The translations under genes were made by a program, and so were the position numbers. Positions 7,141 through 16,488 of a stretch of 64,000 nucleotides of DNA are shown piece after piece. The DNA comes from JANXQG01 sp964615095 (GTDB taxonomy: Bacteria > Planctomycetota > Planctomycetia > Pirellulales > Thermoguttaceae): the NCBI GenBank assembly GCA_964615095.1, contig CAZTPX010000011.1:1-64000 (forward strand), given 5' to 3'. Below the pieces are notes generated by a model. That model ran no database searches and was not told the origin of the DNA. It saw only the letters and a list, made by a program, of their open reading frames with translations. Position 1 is the stretch's first letter. The number at the start of each line of letters is the position of its first letter.

Positions 7141-9837
7141 TCACCTCTTTCCGCCCGCGCTCGCCTCGCCAGCTTTTGTCGGGGTGAGGGTTTCGCCGCG
7201 CAGGATGGCGCGAACCAATGCGTACTCCCACTCGTAGACGTTCCGCAATTCGGCGTCCGGTTCGAGGTCGCCGGTCACACCCATCTGCTGGTCGCAAAGG
7301 CGGTCACCGTAGCCGATCACGATTACCATGCCCTGGCCCACCTTCCGCCACGCGCCGACCGCGTGTCCGTCGATCCAAACGAAAGATTCGCCACCGCTGA
7401 CCTGAAGCGCGGAGCTTGTGGCGACGGTCTTCAACCCCTGGGCGCAGTGCAGCGCGCCCTGCAACGCGGTGGAATGATCGACCGACATCTGGAACGGTTC
7501 GAGCAGGTCGTTGGTGGTGGCGTGCTCACTCAATTCGCCGGCGGCCGGCTCATCGAGCTGATCGCGGATCAGAGAGAGTTGCTTGGCGTCTTCAATGAAT
7601 GCCTTGTCGTTCTTGTACGAATCCAAGACCAACAGTTTTCCGCCACGACTGACGTACTGGGCAAGATCGCGCAAATACTCCTTGGATACCGGCCTTCTCG
7701 GATAGGCCACGACGAGTAGATCGACGTCGCTGGCAAAACCGTACGGGGCCGGGCGGCGGGCGGTGAAATAGCCCAAACGCAGAATCCACCGCTCGAAAAC
7801 ACCGAACCCGTGGGGACGGCCGTCCATGAACCCGTTCACTGGGAGCCTCGCGCCGCTGACAGAGCGATCCATGACCGCCAGGAGCGGGTGGTGCTCGGGC
7901 AACGGCGCTGGCATGGGCATTGCCCGTTGCTGAGCGGCGGCCACGCCCCAGGTGGTTGCCGTGTAACCCAGCAGGGCTGCGACGAGCATGACCAGCCCTA
8001 TCTGACCGGAACCCCAGGCGGCCCAGCATGCGCCGCAGGCCAACGACACCGTCAGGGCGATGAGCCACGGCCACGGTTCCACGGCAGGCCGTCGATGATT
8101 GAGCCACTCGACCATTCCCATCATCAGCTCCAACTTGCCGGGATCGAACTCGCAGAAATTGGAGAAGTCGGTCGAGTCGGTGAAGGCCAACACGTGCCCT
8201 TGTCCATAGTTGGTCGACCAAAGTTGCACGAAGGCGCCGTAGCGCATGTCGGCGCTATCGGCAGGTTGGGGATAGAAGTTGTCGACGTGGTAGTCGGCCG
8301 TCTTGTTCTTCAGCCCGGTGGCGAGAATGGCCGCCCGGCCAAAGCCGAAGCCGACATCGAGCGAGCAGGACGTGGCGAAATCCATGCGCTTGATATACTG
8401 CACCGACGGGTGGGCCGCCCGCGGCGGCTCCAGCACGTCCGTGAACACCGAATCGATGCCGAACAGGCAATCCGGCACGTACTTGAAGCCGAATCGCTCC
8501 GCAATCTGGTTCAAGCGGCTGCTGGTGCCGTACACGTTGGTATGCTCGCCGATCAAGAGCAAGCCGCCACCCCGCTTGACAAAGCGGCGAATGTTCTCGA
8601 TTTCATGATCGGAGTAGAAAGGCCGGTCCTTGGGCGTCTTAATCACCAGCACATCGCAGTCTTGAAGAACGGCATCGCCGATTGGCTGCGTGAGTCGCGA
8701 CACATCGTAGAAGTGCTGCAGATAATCATAGATGCAGTAGTAGGTATAGCCGGACTTGTTGCCGTACCACTCCGTGTCGAACGGTTTGTCGGTCCGTTCC
8801 CAGACCTTTTCCGGATCGGGATTGTACTCGTCAATGACAACGCGGCCCTCTTTTCGAGGTCCTACCGGGTCCCAGAGCATCGCTGCGGTCATTGTCCCCG
8901 CGGCGGCGCAGGTCAGGAGTACGGCCAGGGCTTGACGCCACCCGGCCGCCGCCAGCGAGGGCCGCCGCATCGCAAGCTCTGACGACGTTCCGGCAGATGC
9001 GTTCCCGAGCGGACAAAAACGCCATGCCAAAAGCACCGGTACGATCAGCATGGCCAGATGAGTCCAGCCACTCCAGAACCAGTAAACCGAATTGAGCGGC
9101 TGCTCATATTCCGTCCGCAGCACGCCCTGGAGAAATATTGACATCAACAATCCGGCACGGACGGGAAGCCAGAGGGCCACCAGCCCCAGCAGTTTCCAAG
9201 GCGCGGCGAGCCGCCGGAACCAAGCCAAACGCGTCCGACTTTCCGGGCCGGCCTGCCACGACAAGAGCACCGCTCCGCCAATGACGAACGAGAAGCTCAC
9301 GGGATCCAACAACAACTCCCATGTGGCGCCCAGCATGTGAACTGCACGCATCGAGAAGATCGCAACTGTCGAATCATGCACGCCCGACTCGATCCCGAGG
9401 AGTGTCGCAATCGTGCCAAGCATACCGGGCAAGGGGGCCGGCAATTCATGAGATCGGGCCGTGAACATCTGGTAAACATCCAATCCGAACGATTGGACAA
9501 CCAGCACGCAACCCGCCAGCAACATTCCGTTGGCAAGTCGACGCACGATCACGCCGGGCCAGCCAACCGGTGACGGCGCCAGACTCAGCGTCAGCCCGAT
9601 CGACAGCAATGCGACCGGGGTCCGCATCCCATTGGGCCAACAAACGGCTACTGGTATCGCCAGGAGCAGTGCAATCAGGACATGACGACGCGAAAGGGGG
9701 CGCTGCGGGAGTGTCGTCAGCAGGGTCGTGCCAAGGCCGACGAGGAGCAGCCAAGTCCTGGGCTCAGGTCGATGATAGTATTGCAGCCCGAACAACCAAG
9801 AGGCCGACAACAGCGCAAGACCAATCCAGCCAAGCAT
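7141..9837 (-). CDS. Giant polytopic membrane protein with two DUF4350/GATase-like domains
   Basis: The 898-aa protein has many hydrophobic segments in residues 1-310 and another near 345. A soluble Rossmann-like module follows (about 355-600; DCDVLVIKTPKD, RFVKRGGGLLLIGEHT). Two or three more membrane segments (about 615-665) precede a second related module (about 690-870; DVDLLVVAYPRRP, YVSRGGKLLVLDS). The soluble parts resemble DUF4350 / glutamine-amidotransferase-fold domains, without an obvious catalytic Cys. It is last in a three-gene operon, 14 bp after its paralogue. I see no assignable enzymatic function; an export or surface-assembly role is inference. Confidence 0.7.
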   Translation of the reverse strand: MLGWIGLALLSASWLFGLQYYHRPEPRTWLLLVGLGTTLLTTLPQRPLSRRHVLIALLLAIPVAVCWPNGMRTPVALLSIGLTLSLAPSPVGWPGVIVRRLANGMLLAGCVLVVQSFGLDVYQMFTARSHELPAPLPGMLGTIATLLGIESGVHDSTVAIFSMRAVHMLGATWELLLDPVSFSFVIGGAVLLSWQAGPESRTRLAWFRRLAAPWKLLGLVALWLPVRAGLLMSIFLQGVLRTEYEQPLNSVYWFWSGWTHLAMLIVPVLLAWRFCPLGNASAGTSSELAMRRPSLAAAGWRQALAVLLTCAAAGTMTAAMLWDPVGPRKEGRVVIDEYNPDPEKVWERTDKPFDTEWYGNKSGYTYYCIYDYLQHFYDVSRLTQPIGDAVLQDCDVLVIKTPKDRPFYSDHEIENIRRFVKRGGGLLLIGEHTNVYGTSSRLNQIAERFGFKYVPDCLFGIDSVFTDVLEPPRAAHPSVQYIKRMDFATSCSLDVGFGFGRAAILATGLKNKTADYHVDNFYPQPADSADMRYGAFVQLWSTNYGQGHVLAFTDSTDFSNFCEFDPGKLELMMGMVEWLNHRRPAVEPWPWLIALTVSLACGACWAAWGSGQIGLVMLVAALLGYTATTWGVAAAQQRAMPMPAPLPEHHPLLAVMDRSVSGARLPVNGFMDGRPHGFGVFERWILRLGYFTARRPAPYGFASDVDLLVVAYPRRPVSKEYLRDLAQYVSRGGKLLVLDSYKNDKAFIEDAKQLSLIRDQLDEPAAGELSEHATTNDLLEPFQMSVDHSTALQGALHCAQGLKTVATSSALQVSGGESFVWIDGHAVGAWRKVGQGMVIVIGYGDRLCDQQMGVTGDLEPDAELRNVYEWEYALVRAILRGETLTPTKAGEASAGGKR

Positions 9838-9851
9838 GGGATGATTGCCTC

Positions 9852-12773
9852 TTAGGGAACGGGTTGAGATGGCTCGGGCTTCTCTGCCGGCTTGGGTTCA
9901 GCCACGGGTCTTGGCTCAACCAAGGGCTTAGGTTTATCCGAGGGCACGTGTACCGCGGGGCTGTCCGGCGGCGGGCCAACGGGTGTTGAATTGTTTTGCG
10001 GCGTATCTTCGTCAGGCGGATCATCCGGCGATCGAAGTTGTTGCGACGGGATGCCGCCGGGAACGGCCGCGGGTGCTATCGGCGTGCAATCGCTTTCTGC
10101 TGGAATCCAGGTTTGCCCTTCGCCCATGCCATTCTGCAACAGAGTCAGCAGCCAGCGCCAGAAGACGGCATTTTCGTGCATGCCGTCGATCGGTTCGCCT
10201 CCTTCGTTTTCCAGGTTCTTGTTCATGGCAAAAAAGCTATCGCCAACGACCACGATCAGTCCCTTTCCCAACCGTCTCATGACGATCAGTTCTTCGCCCG
10301 TCGGATACTGCGAGATGACAAGCCGGTCAGGATCGTCGCAGAGCACCCGCCAGCCCGCGAAAAAGCGGACATAGGCCATGTACTTGCCGCCGTTGAAGAA
10401 CGGAGCTTTGAAATAGCCCAAGGGCTGAGGCTCGCGGCCGAGCTGTTCATCTTCGGGCCGTTGTCCGATCGAGAAGCCCAGATTTGCCAGCATTTGCTTG
10501 CTCGGCCCCGCGCCGTCATAGCCCACCGTCGAGATGAAAACACCGCCGTTGCGCACGAAGTCCTCAACCATCTCGATCTCCCGTTGCGTGAACGGTTTGG
10601 CGGGCGCCACGGAGATCAACAGCCTGGCACGTTCCAGGCGCTGGGGTGTCATTTCCGCAAGATGGAGCGCCAGGTACCCGTTGCGCATCAGTTGCAACGT
10701 CAATCCCATGAGCCCTTCGGGGCGCCAGCCCTCCGAGCTGTAGGGGCCCAAGTGCGACATGTCGATGTAGGCCAGGTTGTTGGGCACGCGCGGGCTTCCG
10801 TTCGGCATGGATCGGCCGTCGGGCAAGAGCTCCCAGGCGCGGGAGGTGGCCGACGTGCATGCCAGCAGTGAAATCGCCAGCCCCACGGCGGCAGCGGCGT
10901 AGGCTTCCGGTTGCCCGCCGATCACCAACCCAAGCACCAAAGCGGCCAGCAGGAACAGGGCCAGCCCCAGACGCCACGCCGGCAGGGCAATACCACCACT
11001 CTGGCTGATGTAGCCGTACATGCGCGCCATGAAGTCATGGCAGCCTGGCAAGATGCCATTGACAAAACCTGACGGATCGCCAAAAACGACGATTTTGCCC
11101 TTGCCGACGGACCGCTCGGCAACCAGGATGATGTCGCCCAGCTTATCGCCGCAGACGTAGTTTTCTTCGCCCATCAAGGCCCGGTCCTCGTTTTTCGGGT
11201 CGCCCGGCGAGGCCCAGCCGTAACGCCCGATAAGGACCGGCTGGGCAGGATAGCGGACATTCAGACTGGCCCCGATCACGACGCCGAACTCATTCTTCTG
11301 ATCGGCGATTCCGGTAGTTATCGGATGAGCGAGGGCTTCATAGGAATGGAGCCAGCCTCCGATGGCGAACTCGGCGGTGTCGAAGTTCACATGGATGGTC
11401 GTCGGCTTCAAGACTTCATTGAAGCGATTGCGCTCTTTGCCTGTGGAGATGTCGACGAGTTTGCCGTCGGCCTCTTTTTCCCATACGGTATGCTCACCCG
11501 CCACGAGCAGAGTGCCGCCGTCTGCCACGAATTTCCAAAGTCGCTCGAGCTGTCCGTCGCGCCAGGGCTCGTTGGGGAACAGCAGCACGACGGCGTCGGC
11601 CCCTTCCAGATCTTTTGCCGATAGGTCCGGTGAAACGAGCGCGTCGGCGCCATAGCTTTCCAGAAAGGACGGCGTCAGTCCGTACATGCCGCTCATCAAT
11701 CGGCCATACTGCCCGTTCTCCGGCTTAAGCCAGTTGAGGAACCCCTTCTCGTAAAACACAATTTTCTTGCCGCGCAAGTCGGAAGCCTTGGGAAAGAGGA
11801 CCACCAGCATGATCGCAACCGCGGCCATGACCATTGCCGTGACCGCCAGGGCAAAGCCGATCGCCGTCCGCCGCGTACGGGGCCCCGGCAATGGCGGTTC
11901 CGGCAGACGACGGATTCGCAGCAAAAGCGCGGTGGTCACACCCAGTTGGAGAAGGGCCGCTAACAAGGGCATGTTCCAGGGGATCATCAAGCGGAGTTGA
12001 CTGACCCAGCCGGGCGGAGGCAGCGTTGATCCCTCAGGGGACTGTGTCACATCGGCTGCCTTCATGCAAGCGGCTTGGAGAATTGCCGGTGAGAAACTGA
12101 GCGCAGCCAAATAGAGCAAGTGGCCCAGCAGCACTGCCCCAAGAAATAGTCCCAGGCTGCAAAACCAACGGTAATTCGTGGCGGTCTTCCACCGAGTCAG
12201 CGAAGCGATCACCAGATAAAAGGAAACCATCAGGAAGTCGAGGCCGCCGAACGTGGCGCCAACTCGCAGCGGTTGCCGGGTAATCACAGCGGCAACGGAG
12301 CCAAGGATGCCCCCCGCCCCATCGGCAATCATCCATAGCCAGGGGATCGAAGTGCAAGCAATACGGTAGATCGCCAGGAGCACCGCGGCTTGAGCGATTT
12401 GTTGAATCACGCATCGGTTCCGCGATTCGTGGGCGCGTGATACGGCCAAGAGCACAGTCGCCACGGCCAGGACATTCAAGGGCGGAAGAGACGCTGCCAG
12501 CAGCCCGGCGGCAAGCGGGATGCTCGCGGCGAGCCAGGCCAGCGAGGAGAGCCGCCTTCTGCCCATTGGCCAGGCAAGCAAGACAACTCCGATCAACGCG
12601 ACGAGCGTGAGCCCGCGGCGCAAGGAGTGTGCCAGCATTCCTGTCGAACCGGCAGCGATCCACACGCTGAGCAGACCGACGAGTACCGCGGCGATCATGG
12701 CCACCGTCGGAGCCTTCTCGCCGGGGCTTGTCCCCGCGTCATCCCGCGGAGAATCTGATAGACTGCTATTCAA
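9852..12773 (-). CDS. Giant polytopic membrane protein, paralogue of the downstream gene, Pro-rich tail
   Basis: The 973-aa product has the same layout as the 7141-9837 protein: an N-terminal multi-span region (about 24-260 and 300-340), a soluble module (DAVVLLFPNEPW, KFVADGGTLLVAGEHT), membrane spans near 612-650, and a second module (ARLLISVAP, DFVRNGGVFISTVGYDG). It adds a proline-rich C-terminal tail (about 895-973). The start is a TTG at 12773 that overlaps the upstream stop by 8 bases, which suggests translational coupling to the Cys-repeat gene. The paired GEHT motif suggests a shared fold and role with its neighbour; the role itself is unknown. Confidence 0.7.
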   Translation of the reverse strand: MNSSLSDSPRDDAGTSPGEKAPTVAMIAAVLVGLLSVWIAAGSTGMLAHSLRRGLTLVALIGVVLLAWPMGRRRLSSLAWLAASIPLAAGLLAASLPPLNVLAVATVLLAVSRAHESRNRCVIQQIAQAAVLLAIYRIACTSIPWLWMIADGAGGILGSVAAVITRQPLRVGATFGGLDFLMVSFYLVIASLTRWKTATNYRWFCSLGLFLGAVLLGHLLYLAALSFSPAILQAACMKAADVTQSPEGSTLPPPGWVSQLRLMIPWNMPLLAALLQLGVTTALLLRIRRLPEPPLPGPRTRRTAIGFALAVTAMVMAAVAIMLVVLFPKASDLRGKKIVFYEKGFLNWLKPENGQYGRLMSGMYGLTPSFLESYGADALVSPDLSAKDLEGADAVVLLFPNEPWRDGQLERLWKFVADGGTLLVAGEHTVWEKEADGKLVDISTGKERNRFNEVLKPTTIHVNFDTAEFAIGGWLHSYEALAHPITTGIADQKNEFGVVIGASLNVRYPAQPVLIGRYGWASPGDPKNEDRALMGEENYVCGDKLGDIILVAERSVGKGKIVVFGDPSGFVNGILPGCHDFMARMYGYISQSGGIALPAWRLGLALFLLAALVLGLVIGGQPEAYAAAAVGLAISLLACTSATSRAWELLPDGRSMPNGSPRVPNNLAYIDMSHLGPYSSEGWRPEGLMGLTLQLMRNGYLALHLAEMTPQRLERARLLISVAPAKPFTQREIEMVEDFVRNGGVFISTVGYDGAGPSKQMLANLGFSIGQRPEDEQLGREPQPLGYFKAPFFNGGKYMAYVRFFAGWRVLCDDPDRLVISQYPTGEELIVMRRLGKGLIVVVGDSFFAMNKNLENEGGEPIDGMHENAVFWRWLLTLLQNGMGEGQTWIPAESDCTPIAPAAVPGGIPSQQLRSPDDPPDEDTPQNNSTPVGPPPDSPAVHVPSDKPKPLVEPRPVAEPKPAEKPEPSQPVP

Positions 12774-14880
12774 GTTGTTTCCGCTCCGCGATCACCGTCG
12801 GCACCGGCAGTCTTCCGAAACCGTTCTTGGGCACGATCTTTTGCCCGGGCTTGGAAAGCACGAAGGAAAGGAATTCCTTGACCGCCGGGGAAAGCGGCTG
12901 AGTCGGTGTCTTCACGGCTTTAAACGTCAGAACCGCGCCGAGCGGATACGTGCCGCTAATCACGCTGGTATAAAGTGGGGCGACCTTGTTCCCTTTGTCG
13001 TCGACCAGGGGCACAGCACGGAGCGTGCCGTCTTTGAGGCCCTTGAGCAGATACCACCTGGGGACCAACTGAATCGCGTTCGCGTCCTGCGCCGCCGCGA
13101 TGGCCATTGCCGGGCGACCGGCATGTGCATGTGTGCCCACGCCCGGGTCGGCAAGGCCATTCTTGAGTTGTCCCCCGTCGAGCATTACCGTGGAGAGATA
13201 CGTTGGCTCTGAATCGGGGCGATAATACGGCTTGATGGCTTGCGTTGCCCAAGCCGGGTCCGTCACGCCCAAGTCTCCCCAAGTCATCACCGCTGCATTG
13301 CCGCGCTTGAGGGTCTTCGAGAAGATGGCGTCCAATTGCGCGAGTGTCAGCCCCGCGGAACTGATACCAAGCGGATTGCCTTTTTGGACGACGATTGCCA
13401 TCGAATCAACCGCCGCCTGGAAGTCGGCCGGAGCGACGCCAAAGGTAGCGTTGAAGTTATTCGTCTCCGTGTCCGTCAGTCCGCGGTCCATCACTGCCAG
13501 GTCGGCCGTTCCCGCGATGAGGGCCGGAATCCCCTCGTCGGAACCCTTGAGCGAGACATCGAATTGAACGTTGGGATGCAACACCTTGAAGGCAGTTGCG
13601 TAGTCGTCGATCGCCGCCTTCATCAAGGCCGTGCCCCGGATTCGAATGACTCCCGTTATCTGTGGGGACACAACTAAATCGGGCAAATCAACCGGCGGGC
13701 ACTGGGTGGCGACCGGTGGACACTGCGTTGCCGTGGCCGGGCAAGCCGTGTTCGTCGCCGGACACTGCGTGTCGACCGCCGGACACATGGTATTGCCTCC
13801 CACACAGGCCGTGGGGGTTGCCGGACATTGCGTGCTGGCCGGCGGACATTGTGTGGCAACAGCCGGGCAAGACGTGTCGTCCGGCGGACACTGCGTGTCC
13901 GTGACCGGGCATACTGTGCTGGTTGCCGGACACTGCGTAGCCACCGGCGGACACGCCGTAGGACCCGCGGGACAGACCGTGCTGGCGGGCGGACATTGCG
14001 TGGCAACCGCCGGACAGAACGTAGGGCCTGCCTGGCAGTTCGTTGCTATCGCCGGACAGACCGTTACTTGCGCTGGGCAGTTGGTCGGGCTGGCCTGACA
14101 CGCCGACACAACACTCGGACAGAGGGTGACCACGGGCGGACAAGCCGTTGCCACGGCCGGGCAATACGTGGCCACGCCGGGACCAAAAGTGGGCTTCGGC
14201 CCACATAGGACTAACGGACAGTGAGTCGGTAGTGGTGGACACTTAGTCGGAACGGCTGGGCACAACGTGACCCCGCCGGGAAGGGTGGTTGGCTTGCAGA
14301 GCGGATTTGCCGGAGTACAAGTCGTTGGCGTGGGCGGACAGCTAGTAATCGTAGGGGGGCAATGCGTGGGAATGGCCGGACAATGTGTGATCGTTGGTGG
14401 ACAATGCGTTGGGCCGCCTGGACAATGTGTGGCCGTTGTGGGGCAATGTGTCGAACTGGCCGGACAATGCGTGGCCGTTGGGGGGCAGTGCGTCGGACTG
14501 GCCGGGCAATGTGTGGCCGTTGCCGGGCAATGCGTCGGACTGGACGGACAGTTCGTCGGACTGGCTGGACAGTGCGTGGCCGTTGTGGGGCAATGCGTCG
14601 GAGTAGTCGGACAATGCGTGGACGTTGTGGGGCAGTGCGTCGGAGTAGTCGGACAATGCGTGGACGTTGTGGGGCAGTGCGTTGGGCTGCCCGGACAATG
14701 CGTGGCCGTTGGGGGGCAATGCGTGGGACTGGCAGGACAGTCCGTTGCCACGGCTGGACAATGCGTCGGGTTGACCGGAGAGATTGTGGGCACGGACCAA
14801 GCGGCGGTTGGGCTCAGCAAGCCAAAGGCACCGATCAAGCAGATCGCCAGGACACTGACTTGTTGGAAAGACCGACGCAT
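12766..14880 (-). CDS. Secreted Cys-Pro heptad-repeat protein fused to a PstS-like substrate-binding domain
   Basis: The 704-aa product has a signal peptide (1-29). A striking repeat region from Cys41 to Cys394 follows, in which about 50 cysteines recur mostly every 7 residues with the consensus T-x-C-P-x-x-x (early units THCP, later units TQCP/TACP). Residues about 400-704 form a periplasmic-binding-protein-like domain of the PstS/PBP-like type (IRIRGTALMKAAIDDYATAF, GTADLAVMDRGLTD, KEFLSFVLSKPGQK). The start at 14880 gives the signal peptide; a longer frame runs into the IS element and is not used. Ligand and cysteine state (disulfides, metal, cross-links) are unknown. It is first in the operon with the two giant membrane proteins. 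Confidence 0.75.
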   Translation of the reverse strand: MRRSFQQVSVLAICLIGAFGLLSPTAAWSVPTISPVNPTHCPAVATDCPASPTHCPPTATHCPGSPTHCPTTSTHCPTTPTHCPTTSTHCPTTPTHCPTTATHCPASPTNCPSSPTHCPATATHCPASPTHCPPTATHCPASSTHCPTTATHCPGGPTHCPPTITHCPAIPTHCPPTITSCPPTPTTCTPANPLCKPTTLPGGVTLCPAVPTKCPPLPTHCPLVLCGPKPTFGPGVATYCPAVATACPPVVTLCPSVVSACQASPTNCPAQVTVCPAIATNCQAGPTFCPAVATQCPPASTVCPAGPTACPPVATQCPATSTVCPVTDTQCPPDDTSCPAVATQCPPASTQCPATPTACVGGNTMCPAVDTQCPATNTACPATATQCPPVATQCPPVDLPDLVVSPQITGVIRIRGTALMKAAIDDYATAFKVLHPNVQFDVSLKGSDEGIPALIAGTADLAVMDRGLTDTETNNFNATFGVAPADFQAAVDSMAIVVQKGNPLGISSAGLTLAQLDAIFSKTLKRGNAAVMTWGDLGVTDPAWATQAIKPYYRPDSEPTYLSTVMLDGGQLKNGLADPGVGTHAHAGRPAMAIAAAQDANAIQLVPRWYLLKGLKDGTLRAVPLVDDKGNKVAPLYTSVISGTYPLGAVLTFKAVKTPTQPLSPAVKEFLSFVLSKPGQKIVPKNGFGRLPVPTVIAERKQLE
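13699..14762. repeat. 21-nt tandem repeat array encoding Cys-Pro heptads
   Basis: About 50 degenerate units of 21 nt run without spacers inside the 12766-14880 gene. The units between about 14340 and 14760 are closest to each other (two adjacent 42-nt pairs at about 14600-14680 are nearly identical), which points to recent expansion by slippage or unequal crossing-over. Toward 13700 the units are more diverged. Confidence 0.9.
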
Positions 14881-14908
14881 TACGATGCCCCCCGATTGGC
14901 GGAGCGTG

Positions 14909-15964
14909 TCAAGAGTTTTGAGACAACTGCGGTACGAAATTAGTGTCGCGCGGTAATTGTAGCATACGTGGTTCCGGCCCATCGGCCGGAGGGTTGATCC
15001 AGACTTCGCTTGGGAGCGCCAGCGGTCGCGGGGGTTGGCTGACGAATCGTTCGGGATGGGCAGCATAGGCCGCGGTGAGTACTGTCTGCCGCGCAGCGAG
15101 CGCCGCTTCAGCCTGGCCGTGATGGACTGTCGCTGGGGTCAGCAAGCCCAGGCCCCAGTGGTGATGCTCATGGTTCTGCCAGTGAAAGAACTTGCCGCAG
15201 AAGTCCAGGCCGTGTTCGATACTGGCAAAGCGGTCGGGGAACTCCGGCCGGTACTTGAGCGTCTTGAACTGGCTCTCCGAGAACGGGTTGTCGTCGGAGA
15301 CGTGCGGCCGGCTGTGGGACTTGGTGATCCCCAGTGTGGCCATAAGTTGGGCCACCGTCTGCGAACGCATCGACGGTCCGCGATCGCTGTGGATCGTCAG
15401 TTGGTCCCGAACAATTCTCTGCTTGACCACCGTCTCGCGAATCAACCGCTCGGCCAGGTGTTCGCTTTCACGGCCAGCCAGCGTCCAGCCTACCACGTAA
15501 CGGCTGAAGATGTCGAGGATTACATAGAGGTGGAAGTACGTCCACTTCGCCGGTCCCAGTAGTTTGGTGATATCCCAGGACCAGACTTGATTGGGCGCGG
15601 TGGCCACCAGTTGCGGTTTGTGGTAGGTCGGGTGCCGCAGTTGGTCTCGTCGTTCGCGAACTTCTTGCCGCTCGTTCAGGATGCGGTACATCGTGCGGAT
15701 CGAGCAGACATACTGCCCCTGGTCCAACAATGCCGCATAGACCTCGGCCGGGGCCTTGTCGACGAACGTCTCGCTGTGGAGCACGTCGAGGACCTGCCCA
15801 CGCTCATGGTCGCTTAGTGCCCGCGGCGGCCGTGGCCGTGGCGTGGTGGTGGTTGGATGCGGCTTGGGCTGACGCCGCCGGTAGAGCGTTGCTCGGGGCA
15901 CGCCCAGACTGCGGCATGCCGCGGCCGTGCTTCCCTGCGGAACAAATTCCTCGATGGTCTTCAT
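14909..15964 (-). CDS. IS3-family transposase OrfB (DDE integrase core)
   Basis: The 351-aa protein has an HTH_21-like N-terminal region and a retroviral-type integrase core with WSWDITKLLG (first Asp), IHSDRGPSM (second Asp) and DDNPFSESQFKTLK (Glu). These residues form the DDE catalytic site for cutting and joining DNA. The ATG overlaps the orfA stop (ATGA), and the stop codon lies within the left inverted repeat. It is likely also made as an OrfAB fusion through the A8 run in orfA. Confidence 0.92.
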   Translation of the reverse strand: MKTIEEFVPQGSTAAACRSLGVPRATLYRRRQPKPHPTTTTPRPRPPRALSDHERGQVLDVLHSETFVDKAPAEVYAALLDQGQYVCSIRTMYRILNERQEVRERRDQLRHPTYHKPQLVATAPNQVWSWDITKLLGPAKWTYFHLYVILDIFSRYVVGWTLAGRESEHLAERLIRETVVKQRIVRDQLTIHSDRGPSMRSQTVAQLMATLGITKSHSRPHVSDDNPFSESQFKTLKYRPEFPDRFASIEHGLDFCGKFFHWQNHEHHHWGLGLLTPATVHHGQAEAALAARQTVLTAAYAAHPERFVSQPPRPLALPSEVWINPPADGPEPRMLQLPRDTNFVPQLSQNS

Positions 15965-16488
15965 GGCATGCTCCCGTTGCTGTCGGGTGGCGGCAGGGGA
16001 ATTCCCAGGATCTCGGAGAGTTTTTTTTGGACCTCGATGATCGTTTCGGCTTGACGGAGCCTGGCCGTCAGCCGCTGGTTATCGCGTTGGAGCCGCTCGT
16101 TCTCGGCGATCAAGGGGGCGTCAGGCGAGGTCTTCCGCCCGCGACGCTTGGGTTCTAAACCGGCGAGCGTCCCTTCGCTGCGCTGTTTCCGCCATGCGGT
16201 CAAGTGCGACGAGTACAGACCCTCGCGGCGCAACATGGCGCCGCGTTGGCCAGACTCAGCCAAGCGATCGGCTTCCTGGAGAGTACGAAGCTTGTACTCA
16301 GCGGTGAAGCGTCGTCGCACGGGTTTTTCCGGCACACCCGGGTCCGGGATCGGCTGTCCGTTGCCTACCACCGGGCCTCCCAACCCCGTGGCGGCGGCGG
16401 TGGCCGGCGGAACTCCAGTCGGGCTACGCCCTCCTTCCGTTCCGCCGGCCACCGCCCCATCTGTTCCCAACATCCTTGCTTTCTCCAT
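15961..16488 (-). CDS. IS3-family transposase OrfA (HTH, leucine-zipper-like)
   Basis: The 175-aa product has a helix-turn-helix (RRRFTAEYKLRTLQEADRL ... GAMLRREGLYSSHLTAWRKQ) and a C-terminal coiled coil (ENERLQRDNQRLTARLRQAE). This is the usual architecture of IS3 OrfA, which binds the ends and modulates transposition. Its Gly/Pro-rich N-terminal 50 residues are less conserved, so a shorter start is possible. Confidence 0.88.
   Translation of the reverse strand: MEKARMLGTDGAVAGGTEGGRSPTGVPPATAAATGLGGPVVGNGQPIPDPGVPEKPVRRRFTAEYKLRTLQEADRLAESGQRGAMLRREGLYSSHLTAWRKQRSEGTLAGLEPKRRGRKTSPDAPLIAENERLQRDNQRLTARLRQAETIIEVQKKLSEILGIPLPPPDSNGSMP
16021..16028 (-). other. A8 slippery run, candidate programmed -1 frameshift site
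   Basis: On the coding strand eight consecutive A residues fall in CAA AAA AAA CTC within orfA, about 60 nt before its stop. orfB is in the -1 frame relative to orfA, and that frame has no stop between the A run and the orfB ATG. IS3 elements generally make the active OrfAB transposase by -1 frameshifting on an A-rich run. Confidence 0.6.

Noticed and set aside
14340..14800. CRISPR-like regular repeats
   Set aside because: The period is 21 nt without unique spacers and keeps a protein reading frame; there are no cas genes nearby.
14267..14956. A 229-aa plus-strand frame with GQCVGxxGQCVA repeats
   Set aside because: It is the antisense image of the Cys-Pro heptad array; the 21-nt period keeps several frames open. 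No start signal or signal peptide, while the minus-strand product has a signal peptide and a recognisable binding domain.
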